Shown here: one piece after another, positions 31,774-43,323 of the stretch | Layout of the letters: every line of letters starts with the position of its first letter | Numbering within the stretch: position 1 is the first letter of the stretch | Assembly (NCBI GenBank): GCA_020072965.1 | Contig: JAIQFY010000001.1 | Location: 62,001-126,000 of the forward strand | Direction of reading: 5' to 3' | Length of the DNA stretch: 64,000 nucleotides | Origin: Terriglobia bacterium | Lineage (GTDB): Bacteria; Acidobacteriota; Terriglobia; JAIQFV01 | Position numbers and translations under genes: made by a program | The notes under the pieces: model-generated | Told to the model about the DNA's origin: nothing | The model's database searches: none | Seen by the model: the letters and a program-made list of their open reading frames with translations, nothing else

Positions 31774-32748
31774 ATGAAGTTTAAGTCCGAACAGGAATTC
31801 ATTACGCGCATTCAACGGCTGGCACAGAGAAGGTCGGACGGATTGGTGCGCGGGATCGGGGATGATGCCGCCGTCATCGAGTCCTCACGCGGCCTGAGAT
31901 GGTGCCTCACCACCGATCTCCTCATCGAAGGAATCCACTTTGACCTGCGCCATGATTCGCCCCATTCCGTAGGACATAAATCGCTGGCTGCAGGATTGAG
32001 CGACGTCGCGGCCATGGGGGCAACTCCCCGGTTTGCCCTCATTTCAATCGCAGTTCCCTCCAGCCGTGCCCATACGTTTCTCCCATGCTATTATCGAGGC
32101 TTCATGGAACTTGCGGACCGTCACCAGGTCGCATTGATGGGAGGGGACACATCGCGCGCCCGGAGTCAGATCTTCATCGATGTGATTGTTGTGGGAAGCG
32201 TCAGGGCGGGGCGCGAGATTCTGCGCTCCGGTGCACGGGCGGGGGACCACATCTTTGTAACGGGCGCTCTCGGCAAGGCCGCGTTGGGTTTGGACCTGCT
32301 CCGGCGCGGTAAATCGCCCTCCGAAGGCATGGAACGCCTGGCGGTGGCGAGTCATCTCTATCCTACTCCGCGCACCGGGGTGGGCGTTCAACTGTGCAAA
32401 GCACACATCGCGACCTCCATGATTGATATCAGCGATGGCCTTTCAACTGATCTGAACCATCTCTGCAGGGAGAGTGCGGTGGGGGCGCGAGTTTACGAAA
32501 CCCGTTTCCCTCTCCTCGGTGAGGGCCTCTCCAAACGGCGGTTAAGGTATGCCCTGACCGGAGGCGAGGACTATGAACTGCTCTTCACAGTCAGGTCGAA
32601 TAGAGTCGCCGAGTTGCGTGAAGAGATCGGGGGCGTTCCTGTCAGCGACATTGGGAGGATTGTTCCTCGCAGCAAGGGGGTCAGAATCGTCCGGGCAAAT
32701 GGAACCATTGAGTCCTTAACCCCGGCAGGGTGGGATCACTTTCGATAG
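31774..32748 (+). CDS. thiL: Thiamine-monophosphate kinase
   Basis: Phosphorylates thiamine monophosphate to the active pyrophosphate cofactor. 324 residues from the ATG at 31774 (MKFKSEQEFITRIQ), where family homology begins; a GTG at 31705 would add 23 unrelated residues. The ATP-binding GIGDDAAVIE, DLLIEGIHFDL, SLAAGLSDVAAMGATP and DISDGLSTDLNHL motifs match ThiL/PurM-type kinases. Six bases separate it from the DUF2062 gene. Confidence 0.94.
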   Translation: MKFKSEQEFITRIQRLAQRRSDGLVRGIGDDAAVIESSRGLRWCLTTDLLIEGIHFDLRHDSPHSVGHKSLAAGLSDVAAMGATPRFALISIAVPSSRAHTFLPCYYRGFMELADRHQVALMGGDTSRARSQIFIDVIVVGSVRAGREILRSGARAGDHIFVTGALGKAALGLDLLRRGKSPSEGMERLAVASHLYPTPRTGVGVQLCKAHIATSMIDISDGLSTDLNHLCRESAVGARVYETRFPLLGEGLSKRRLRYALTGGEDYELLFTVRSNRVAELREEIGGVPVSDIGRIVPRSKGVRIVRANGTIESLTPAGWDHFR

Positions 32749-32754
32749 AGAGCA

Positions 32755-33237
32755 ATGCTTCATATTAACTTTAAGAAGGAAATCGGCAGGCTGCTTCACA
32801 TCCACGACAGCCCTGAGCGGACCGCACTGGCGTTCGCCCTTGGGGTCTTCTTCGGGTTTTCGCCCTTTTTGGGTTTTCATACCATCCTGGCGCTCCTGTT
32901 CGCTTTCATTTTCCGTCTGAACCGGGTGGCTTCCCTGATCGGAGTGTATTTGAACACCCCCTGGACCGTGATTCCCGTGGCCATTGCCTCAACCTCCCTG
33001 GGCGCCAAGGTCCTGGGGTACGCCGGCCATCGCTATCAAAGGTTCCATTGGCATGAACTGGGGACGCTTCTCTTCTGGTCACATCTGCCTCAGGAGTTTC
33101 GATTGCACTATCAAACCCTTTACCCTTTTTTTGTGGGATCGATGATTTGTGCGACAATCCTGGCAGTGATTGCTTATCCCGTCTGCCTGTGGTTTGTTCG
33201 CACCTACCGGCACCGGATCCAACACCTGAAGGATTGA
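32755..33237 (+). CDS. DUF2062 membrane protein
   Basis: 160 residues with two to three hydrophobic helices. The family signature is visible: ALAFALGVFFGFSPFLGFHT, ALLFAFIFRLNRVASLIGVY and NTPWTVIPV. The function of DUF2062 is not established; members often sit with cell-envelope or glycosyltransferase genes. Here it is packed between thiL (6 bases) and aroA (1 base), so it is surely co-transcribed, but that does not reveal its job. Confidence 0.85.
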   Translation: MLHINFKKEIGRLLHIHDSPERTALAFALGVFFGFSPFLGFHTILALLFAFIFRLNRVASLIGVYLNTPWTVIPVAIASTSLGAKVLGYAGHRYQRFHWHELGTLLFWSHLPQEFRLHYQTLYPFFVGSMICATILAVIAYPVCLWFVRTYRHRIQHLKD

Positions 33238-33238
33238 A

Positions 33239-34558
33239 ATGGTTGCAAAGGATCAAGACATAAAGCCGTTTGAGGACAAGATTCAGATTAGTCCGTGCAC
33301 GAAGCTGCGCGGGAGTGTTTCGATCCCCGGCGACAAATCGATTTCCCACCGCCTGGCGATGCTGGCCTCCATTGCAGAGGGAGAATCCACGATTGCCAAC
33401 TTTTCCACCAGCGCCGACTGCCATTCGACCCTGGAGTGTCTGCGCGCCCTCGGCATTGATCCTGTTGTTCGAGATGGAACTCACTTGACCATCCTGGGAC
33501 GTGGACTGACGGGATTTCGAACCCCAGGCCAGGACTTGAACGCCGGGAATTCTGGCTCGACCCTGCGCATGCTGTCCGGCATCCTGGCCGGCCAACCTTT
33601 CACCTCCATCCTCTCGGGGGATGCATCCCTTTGCCGGCGGCCCATGGATCGAGTCATGGAACCCCTGTCCCGCATGGGGGCGCGCTTTGAGGCGCGCGAA
33701 CACAAGTATCCCCCCCTGACCGTGTCGGGTACTTCCCTTCGGTGGATTTCCTACTCCCCCACGGTCTCGAGTGCGCAGGTAAAGACCGCCATTTTATTCG
33801 CAGGTCTGTTGGCGGAAGGGGTGACGGAAGTCATCGAGCGCGTCCCTACAAGGAATCACACTGAAATTGCCTTACCGCAGTTCGGCGCTGCGATTGAGGT
33901 CAGTCCGCTCTCCGTTTCCGTGACCGGGAGAAAACAGTTGCATGGAAGCGAGTTCATCGTGCCGGGTGATCCTTCCTCCGCCGCATTCTTTGTAGTGGCA
34001 GGTCTGCTGGTCCCTGACGCAGAATTGACTCTGCACGGAGTCGGATTGAACCCGACCCGGATTGAGTTTTTCGAGTTTGTCCGGGCCATGGGAGGGCGCG
34101 TCCAGTTCCTCAACCTCCGCGAGCAGAATGGCGAACCCGTGGGAGATGTCGTGGTCCGCTCAAGCGAACTCGAGGGAGGGTCTATCGCTCCCCACCAGGT
34201 GCCCTTGCTGATTGACGAGATTCCTATCCTGGCTGTGGCAGGTGCCAGAAGCCGGAAGGGTCTGTCGATTCGCGGAGCGCAGGAGCTTCGAGTCAAGGAG
34301 AGCGACCGCATCGCTGCCGTGGTGAAGAACCTTGCTGCCATGGGTGCCGAGGTGAAAGAGCTTGATGACGGATTTGAAGTAAAAGGCAACCAACGGCTGA
34401 GAGGAACAGACCTCGAGTCTTTTGGAGACCATCGCATCGCCATGGCGTTTTCCGTCGCCGCACTCCTCGCAGACTCCCCGGCGGTCATCCACGGGGCTGA
34501 TTGTGTGAAGATTTCATTCCCTTCCTTCTTCAGTATTCTGCATTCCCTTCGAACTTGA
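33239..34558 (+). CDS. aroA: 3-phosphoshikimate 1-carboxyvinyltransferase (EPSP synthase)
   Basis: Sixth step of the shikimate pathway: transfers enolpyruvyl from PEP to shikimate-3-phosphate. 439 residues. PGDKSISHRLAMLASIAEGE, the NAGNSGSTLRMLSGILAG loop, SGDASLCRRPMDRV and RVKESDRIAAV are present. An Ala-type change in the NAGNSGST loop marks glyphosate-tolerant class II enzymes, but the loop alone is not enough to class this one. Starts one base after the DUF2062 stop. Confidence 0.97.
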   Translation: MVAKDQDIKPFEDKIQISPCTKLRGSVSIPGDKSISHRLAMLASIAEGESTIANFSTSADCHSTLECLRALGIDPVVRDGTHLTILGRGLTGFRTPGQDLNAGNSGSTLRMLSGILAGQPFTSILSGDASLCRRPMDRVMEPLSRMGARFEAREHKYPPLTVSGTSLRWISYSPTVSSAQVKTAILFAGLLAEGVTEVIERVPTRNHTEIALPQFGAAIEVSPLSVSVTGRKQLHGSEFIVPGDPSSAAFFVVAGLLVPDAELTLHGVGLNPTRIEFFEFVRAMGGRVQFLNLREQNGEPVGDVVVRSSELEGGSIAPHQVPLLIDEIPILAVAGARSRKGLSIRGAQELRVKESDRIAAVVKNLAAMGAEVKELDDGFEVKGNQRLRGTDLESFGDHRIAMAFSVAALLADSPAVIHGADCVKISFPSFFSILHSLRT

Positions 34559-34972
34559 GTTGAGTCGTTCCCGCCCCTACTCCCAAAGGGCGGCTCCGCG
34601 TAAACCAATCCTTTTCCCTCCATTGGACTTTTGCTTCACCCCAAATCATCCGCGAAACCATAAAAACAGCAATAAGATGGGCGACCACTGCCCGTTGGTG
34701 GGTTAAATTTGACTATTCATGCCGAAAGTCTGCCCGTTTAATGGAATTGCATATTAATTCATTGATTTTACTTGAATAATGACCCTCTTTTAATGGCCCA
34801 CATCCACAACCGCATATGGCGCGATGCTCTGACTGGCACCGCGAAAAAGACTGCTCTGCTACAGGAACAGGGTGGTCGACCTGCAACCGAAAGATTCGTC
34901 GACCTGTGAGTTAGTTACCTCGGCCCAACGGAAACCTTTTAAAAATAAAGCACTACCATGAAGGGGTGAATC
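34559..34972. other. Intergenic, no gene seen
   Basis: 414 bases. AT-rich around 34730-34800 (ttaattcattgattttacttg). No convincing promoter pair, terminator or RNA. An AAGGGGTG ribosome-binding site at its end belongs to the next gene. Confidence 0.5.
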
Positions 34973-36829
34973 ATGAGTACAAATTTCGAGAACTCCAAAC
35001 CTGAGTTCCCCATCCTGACGGTGATCCCGTCCGCGTCCAGTTCGGGCGAAAAGGGACCCATCCAGATTTCAACGGTCCCTTCCACCGAGCAACTGATCAA
35101 AGAGAAATTGCTCGAGGAGCGGCTGCGATTAATCCGGGAGTTGGGATATGAAGAGAAGAAGACAAACCGGTTCAAAAAACCTGAGGAAAAGCCATTCACC
35201 GCTTCCCAGCGCAACCACACAACGATCCTGTTTGGCGGTCTAACATGGAAGCACGAGAAGATTATTCACGGGGCCTTGGAAGGCCTCGGCTACAAATGTG
35301 AAGCCGTGCCTACGCCCAATGTGCGTGCCTTCCAGTTGGGAAAGGAGTACGGGAATAACGGACAGTGTAATCCCACGTATTTCACCGTCGGAAATCTCGT
35401 CCAGTACCTCCAGAGGCTTGAAGAGTCAGGCATGGCCCGCCAGGACATCATTGACAACTATGTTTTCTTTACGGCAGGCGCCTGCGGACCGTGCCGTTTT
35501 GGAATGTACGAAGCCGAATACCGCCTGGCCTTGCGCAACTCCGGTTTTGACGGTTTCCGTGTCCTACTCTTTCAACAGTCCGGCGGGCTGAACCAGGCTG
35601 AGGCGGAAGCGGGCCTGGAAATGAATCTCGATTTCTTCCTCGGGATTCTCAACGCCATGAACATTGGCGATTTGATCAATGACTGCGCCTACCAGATTCG
35701 GCCTTTTGAGGTGAAAAAAGGCGAAACCGATCAGGTGCTTGATGAGTGCGTTGACTATCTGCACGACGTGATTAAGAAACACGAACCGTACAAAATCGAA
35801 GGAAAATTCGCGGAATTGGTTAATCGTTTTCCTTCCGCCGCCGGGACGGCGGAATATGTGGGCAAGTTCCTGACCCAGCTCTACGGCGATGAATACACCG
35901 GGGCGCTTCGCCATGTACGCGATCGGTTGAATTCCATTGAGGTGGACCGTACCCGCATCAAGCCGATTGTAAAAATTACCGGTGAGTTTTGGGCTCAGAC
36001 CACAGAGGGCGAGGGCAACTTCAACATGTTCAAGTTCCTTGAACGGGAAGGCGCCCAGGTCCTGGTGGAGCCGGTGGGAACGTGGATCATGTATATGATC
36101 CATCAAGCCAAACAGGGCATTCGAGACCGCAAGGGGGTGGAGGAGAAGCAAGAAGCGGCGAAAGCGTGGGAGGTCACCAAGAAGCTGGCGCAGAATTGGC
36201 ACTACCGGAGCGTTCTTGGAAAATTGACCGTGGCTGAGAAGATTTTCAAGCGCGAATGGAACCGCTTGCGAGATGCGCTCGACCATATGCCGCACGACCT
36301 GACCGACCAGTATGAACTCCAGCGGTTGGGCCATCCGTTTTACAACAGTCGCGCCGGCGGTGGCGAAGGGCACCTGGAAGTCGCGAAAAACATCTATTAC
36401 TCCAACAAGGGGATCTGCCACATGGTCCTCTCACTGAAACCGTTTGGCTGCATGCCTTCGACCCAATCCGATGGGGCGCAATCGGCAGTCGTAAACCAGT
36501 ACAAGGACATGATCTATCTGCCCATCGAAACGTCCGGCGAGGGCGAAATCAACGCTCATAGCCGGGTCCAGATGGCGCTGGGCGAGGCCAAGGTGAAAGC
36601 CAAGGCGGAATTTGCAGAGGTTCTTAGACAAGCGGGTTACACCTTGGACGAGGTGAAAGCTTTTGTGGACGAGCATCCGGAACTGAAGCGGCCGATGTAC
36701 AAAGTTCCTCATTACAAGGGAGTCATCGGGGTGGGCGCATCCTTCATAAAGCATGTGGGTGAATTGATGAAAGCGGAATCGCGCTCAACAGTTTCTTTCA
36801 CCGACCAGCAGGTTCAAGCCTCAGCGTAG
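34973..36829 (+). CDS. 2-hydroxyacyl-CoA dehydratase (HgdB)-related Fe-S protein
   Basis: 618 residues, cytoplasmic. After a 60-residue unrelated lead it carries the domain found in the dehydratase component or activase-related COG3580/3581 proteins: ILFGGLTWKHEKIIHGALEG, LGKEYGNNGQC, ACGPCRFGMYEAEYR, FGCMPSTQSDGAQ. Cys132, Cys171, Cys174, Cys238, Cys482 and Cys493 sit in conserved-looking contexts and could hold one or two Fe-S clusters. 75 bases ahead of the giant activase on the same strand. In many bacteria these modules are fused in one protein of about 1400 residues; here they are split. No acyl-CoA dehydratase subunits, CoA transferases or electron-transfer flavoproteins are adjacent, so the substrate is unknown. 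Confidence 0.75.
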   Translation: MSTNFENSKPEFPILTVIPSASSSGEKGPIQISTVPSTEQLIKEKLLEERLRLIRELGYEEKKTNRFKKPEEKPFTASQRNHTTILFGGLTWKHEKIIHGALEGLGYKCEAVPTPNVRAFQLGKEYGNNGQCNPTYFTVGNLVQYLQRLEESGMARQDIIDNYVFFTAGACGPCRFGMYEAEYRLALRNSGFDGFRVLLFQQSGGLNQAEAEAGLEMNLDFFLGILNAMNIGDLINDCAYQIRPFEVKKGETDQVLDECVDYLHDVIKKHEPYKIEGKFAELVNRFPSAAGTAEYVGKFLTQLYGDEYTGALRHVRDRLNSIEVDRTRIKPIVKITGEFWAQTTEGEGNFNMFKFLEREGAQVLVEPVGTWIMYMIHQAKQGIRDRKGVEEKQEAAKAWEVTKKLAQNWHYRSVLGKLTVAEKIFKREWNRLRDALDHMPHDLTDQYELQRLGHPFYNSRAGGGEGHLEVAKNIYYSNKGICHMVLSLKPFGCMPSTQSDGAQSAVVNQYKDMIYLPIETSGEGEINAHSRVQMALGEAKVKAKAEFAEVLRQAGYTLDEVKAFVDEHPELKRPMYKVPHYKGVIGVGASFIKHVGELMKAESRSTVSFTDQQVQASA

Positions 36830-36904
36830 GATCGTCCCGCTGGATGGATGACCGGACCCTGAACGCCAGGCGTCTCACGAACACAACCATTGAGGGATTA
36901 GAGA

Positions 36905-40471
<3,567 letters not shown>

Positions 40472-40501
40472 GGGCCAAAGACGGATGATACGTTTCACTA
40501 T

Positions 40502-40529
40502 GGCAGGGACCTGTTCCCTGCCATTTTTT
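40502..40529 (+). terminator. Rho-independent terminator after the activase
   Basis: Perfect 8-bp stem GGCAGGGA / TCCCTGCC with loop CCTGT followed by A then T6. It lies 30 bases after the activase stop and closes the two-gene activase unit. Confidence 0.9.
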
Positions 40530-40646
40530 CAGGTGGCCGTTCGAGCAACGTCCTCCCTTTGCGACGAAGGTGAATTGTGGTAACCTTTGCGCGATTCGAC
40601 ATCACTAAAATACCCTGGGGAAAACCCTTCGCACGGAGCGAATGAG

Positions 40647-40922
40647 ATGCTTGAAGCTAACCGCGTCATGTTTGAGATTTACCGCGAGGAAAGTTACAAC
40701 CGTCGTTACAAGGTGGTCTACTTCACGGAGCTCAACGATCACAATAAGGAAACAGAGATCAATCGGGCGCTCGCGGGTGAGCATTACTATGACGGATTTC
40801 TGCGCGAGTACCGGAAGGAGGAGGCCAAAGCCATCATCACCCGGTTCCTTGAAAAGATGAACAGTGGCGAGCAAATTCCTCCGGAGCAACTCGAGCAGGA
40901 GTTGCACGATTATTTAGGATGA
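40647..40922 (+). CDS. Small conserved-looking protein, unknown
   Basis: 91 residues from the ATG at 40647 (MLEANRVMFEIYREESYNRR), with GGAG upstream; the longer frame from 40587 adds 20 residues without support. It has mixed alpha/beta character: YKVVYFTELNDHNKETEINR, a short Tyr-rich segment (GEHYYDGFLREYRKEEAKAI), and a Glu-rich C-terminal helix. No signal peptide or membrane helix. It follows the activase terminator, so it has its own transcript. Not recognised. Confidence 0.65.
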   Translation: MLEANRVMFEIYREESYNRRYKVVYFTELNDHNKETEINRALAGEHYYDGFLREYRKEEAKAIITRFLEKMNSGEQIPPEQLEQELHDYLG

Positions 40923-40938
40923 GGATGCAGAATCTAAC

Positions 40939-41233
40939 AGGTTGCTGAAAAAGTCAAATATGGCCCTAAATACCACCGACAGAAGTCGGTGGATCATTCA
41001 GATGCCACCTAGGGGGAACCTGACAGCCAAAGGATAATACCGCCTACGGAAGTAGGTGGATATTTCAAATACAGCCTATTTCCCTCGGAAAAAAGGCTGT
41101 ATCGGAACGATCCGCCAGCTTCCGCTGGCGGTATTTTAATAGTCCTGCCGCCCTGACAGTAGGTTGCACTGGAATTTACCACCGACTCCCGTCGGTGGTA
41201 TTCATCGGTCAAATCAGTTCTTCAGCAGCCTTC
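40939..41233. repeat. Palindrome cluster B, bounded by inverted terminal repeats
   Basis: A 295-base unit. The outer ends are AGGTTGCTGAAAAA (left) and the complement of AGGCTGCTGAAGAA (right). Inside are four family-1 palindromes (about 40971-40994, 41038-41062, 41110-41135, 41177-41200), the first two in one orientation and the last two in the other. A separate central stem ATACAGCCT / AGGCTGTAT spans 41070-41103. It fills the whole gap between the 91-residue gene and the TPR gene. Confidence 0.85.
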
Positions 41234-41258
41234 TAAAGTCATAGACGAGGTTATAAAT

Positions 41259-42104
41259 GTGAGCGCTCTCTTCAAGATGGGGTTGCTGGAGCTGGAACAA
41301 GCCGAGTTTGAAGTGGCCCGGGAGTGTTTTGAAGCCGTGGTGATCGAAGAAGCCTCGAACAGCGAAGCCTGGTTTCAACTGGGAATCTGTTATCTGGAGA
41401 CGGGTCGTCCCGACCTGGCCATTGAGGCGTTGAGCCGAACCCTTCGGTTGAACTCTGAGAACGCGGATGCCCATTACCTGCTGGGTAACGCCTATGGAAG
41501 CACCGGGCTGCTGGAAAAAGCCCTCGAGATGTACCAGAATGCCCTCAGTGTACAACCTCACCATCCCAAGGCCGAGGAATTCCTGACCCGGACCCAGTCT
41601 CTCATTCAAAGCCGCGAGCACTTCCGGAAAGCGGCGCGCTTGTTTGATGAAGGGAAATTCAAGGACCCTGCCACGGACGATCTCCAGTGGCTGGATCAAG
41701 CCTTCCGCGAGCTGATCCATTCTGTTGCTATTTTTCCACAATCTCCGGCAGGGCGTGAGTTTGAGTCTTGCATCAAACTGATTCTGGATCGAAAATTAGA
41801 GCAACGGATTGAAGTTCCGGTAAACGAAGAAAACCGGCTCTGGGCAGAACACTGTGAGCGCGGAAAGTCCTTTCTAACATCGAGACTGTGGCCAGGTGCG
41901 TATCAAGCGTACTCTGAAGCCACCCAGTTCGAAGCAGGCCACGCCTTTGTTCATCACGCCCTGGGAATTGCACAATATCAAATGGGAGACCTGGCTGGAG
42001 CCATGAAATCCTGGCTGGCGACCTTCGAGATTGATCCCGAATTTAATTTTGCAAGGGTTGGCTGTTTGCAGGTACCGAAGCAGTATCAAGCCAAAGCACA
42101 TTGA
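41259..42104 (+). CDS. TPR-repeat protein
   Basis: 281 residues starting at a GTG (SALFKMGLLELEQAEFEVAR); an ATG is not available. At least three tetratricopeptide repeats lie in the first 110 residues (SEAWFQLGICYLETGRPDLA, ADAHYLLGNAYGSTGLLEKA) and another near residues 225-265 (AFVHHALGIAQYQMGDLAGA). TPRs are protein-interaction scaffolds, so partners rather than chemistry define the role. No signal peptide or membrane segment is evident. The start abuts repeat cluster B, so expression may be read through from that element. Confidence 0.78.
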   Translation: MSALFKMGLLELEQAEFEVARECFEAVVIEEASNSEAWFQLGICYLETGRPDLAIEALSRTLRLNSENADAHYLLGNAYGSTGLLEKALEMYQNALSVQPHHPKAEEFLTRTQSLIQSREHFRKAARLFDEGKFKDPATDDLQWLDQAFRELIHSVAIFPQSPAGREFESCIKLILDRKLEQRIEVPVNEENRLWAEHCERGKSFLTSRLWPGAYQAYSEATQFEAGHAFVHHALGIAQYQMGDLAGAMKSWLATFEIDPEFNFARVGCLQVPKQYQAKAH

Positions 42105-42148
42105 TAGGAACATCATTGAAGATGATACAGAATCGTGCATGATTCAAA

Positions 42149-42235
42149 GTAGGGGCACACAGCCGTGTGCCCCCGGCACGCATCCAGTTTCTCAATGCGA
42201 GGGGGCGCATAGTCCGCCGTGGCGGACGCCCCTAC
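42149..42235. repeat. Inverted-repeat element R, copy 1
   Basis: 87 bases with ends GTAGGGGC / GCCCCTAC and internal palindromes (GGGGCACACAGCCGTGTGCCCC; GTCCGCCGTGGCGGAC). It matches copy 2 at 47232-47317 in opposite orientation along nearly its whole length, with few mismatches. Confidence 0.85.
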
Positions 42236-42301
42236 CGAGAAGATTCTACAATCACCCCATGTAGCTCTAATCCCAATGTCTGTATTAGATCCCATTTCCC
42301 G

Positions 42302-42676
42302 ATGCGAAAAAAGAAGGGGCCCTTCCGAAAAGAAGTGATCGAATTCGCGCTGGATCGCGACGTTCTGGAGGAGATTGACCGGGTTCTGTCGGCGATAAAG
42401 AAATATCCCAACAACAGTTCTTTATATGTGAGTTTGGGTGATCTTTATTACAGCCAGAAAAAGATGGAGCAGGCCGTTTCCACTTACGTTCAAGCCTTGC
42501 AAGTTGATTCCGGAAACACCCGGGCCCACACCCGGCTCGGTCAGATCTGCGCCATGTACGAGCTTTATTCGGAAGCCTGGCAACATGCCCGGGCCGCGGC
42601 GTCCCTGGGCGATCCCCATTTGAAAGAGCAATTGGAGCGGAACGGAATTCCGGAACCGCCCACACAACCCCCGTAG
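42302..42676 (+). CDS. Short TPR protein
   Basis: 124 residues from the ATG at 42302 (MRKKKGPFRKEVIEFALDR). Two TPR-like units (SSLYVSLGDLYYSQKKMEQA and TRAHTRLGQICAMYELYSEA) make up most of it; the tail is Pro-rich. An open frame extends upstream to 42167 but runs through repeat R, so that extension is rejected. Located 200 bases after the larger TPR gene. Role unknown; perhaps it partners the neighbour. Confidence 0.72.
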   Translation: MRKKKGPFRKEVIEFALDRDVLEEIDRVLSAIKKYPNNSSLYVSLGDLYYSQKKMEQAVSTYVQALQVDSGNTRAHTRLGQICAMYELYSEAWQHARAAASLGDPHLKEQLERNGIPEPPTQPP

Positions 42677-42768
42677 TTCGCCCTTTGGAGTGCGGAACTC
42701 CCAGTTCCGCTTTTCTCGATTTCGACAATATCTTCACTCTAGCTCAATCCCAATTGGAGATTGAAAAC

Positions 42769-42886
42769 GGGCTGTTACCGAAATCAAACAGCCGGGTCAG
42801 GGGACCCGGCCTACAACACCGAATCATGCGGCTATGTTGTCGGCCCGGTGCCCTCACCGGGCGCTCTCGGGTTTCGGCAACAGCCC
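42769..42886. repeat. MITE-like element with 15-bp terminal inverted repeats
   Basis: 118 bases. Left end GGGCTGTTACCGAAA, right end TTTCGGCAACAGCCC (14 of 15 complementary). Inside, a second inverted pair: GGGTCAGGGGACCCGGCCTA and its imperfect complement near 42839-42862. No coding capacity. Confidence 0.8.
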
Positions 42887-43030
42887 GCAAGGATACGACC
42901 CCAGTTTTGCCATTTCTGTTTTGTTGCCCTCCTGCAATCAGTATCCAGGCGCCACTGATGAAAAGCTCGATCGCAACACCCCCCACCTTCGCAGCAGACA
43001 CGCGTTCATTTCGAATCAGCCATAATCCAA

Positions 43031-43264
43031 CTCCGTAGGAGTGCCATATTTATAGACAAGCCGCCCCTGCTTGTCTTCTTCCATTGAACCCCGTCAGGGG
43101 TGACATCTCAGTTGCTATTCTCGGCCACGACGAGAAATATATTTTCAAGCCTGTTGAGAGATGACGGGGGATGGGTAGCGGCCCAGATGTCACCCCTAGC
43201 GGGGTTCAACAAAAAAGGGAGAGAAGGGGTTTGGTAAGGCTATAAATATGCCACTCCTACGGAG
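43031..43264. repeat. Large imperfect inverted repeat with two palindromic motifs per arm
   Basis: The outer motif at 43031-43055 (CTCCGTAGGAGTGCCATATT...) returns inverted at 43240-43264 with one mismatch. The inner motif at 43085-43108 (TGAACCCCGTCAGGGGTGAC...) returns inverted at 43185-43208 with two mismatches. Arms of about 78 bases flank a 76-base centre. No gene inside. With the element at 42769 this fills the 42677-43323 gap. Confidence 0.88.
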
Positions 43265-43323
43265 CTGGGTCATCACAGCATCAACATGAGAGGAGGTTCT
43301 CTATGCTGTTTCACTCCATTGCG

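Noticed and set aside
42167-42301. N-terminal extension of the short TPR gene
   Set aside because: The extension is translated repeat R, which recurs as non-coding DNA at 47.2 kb.
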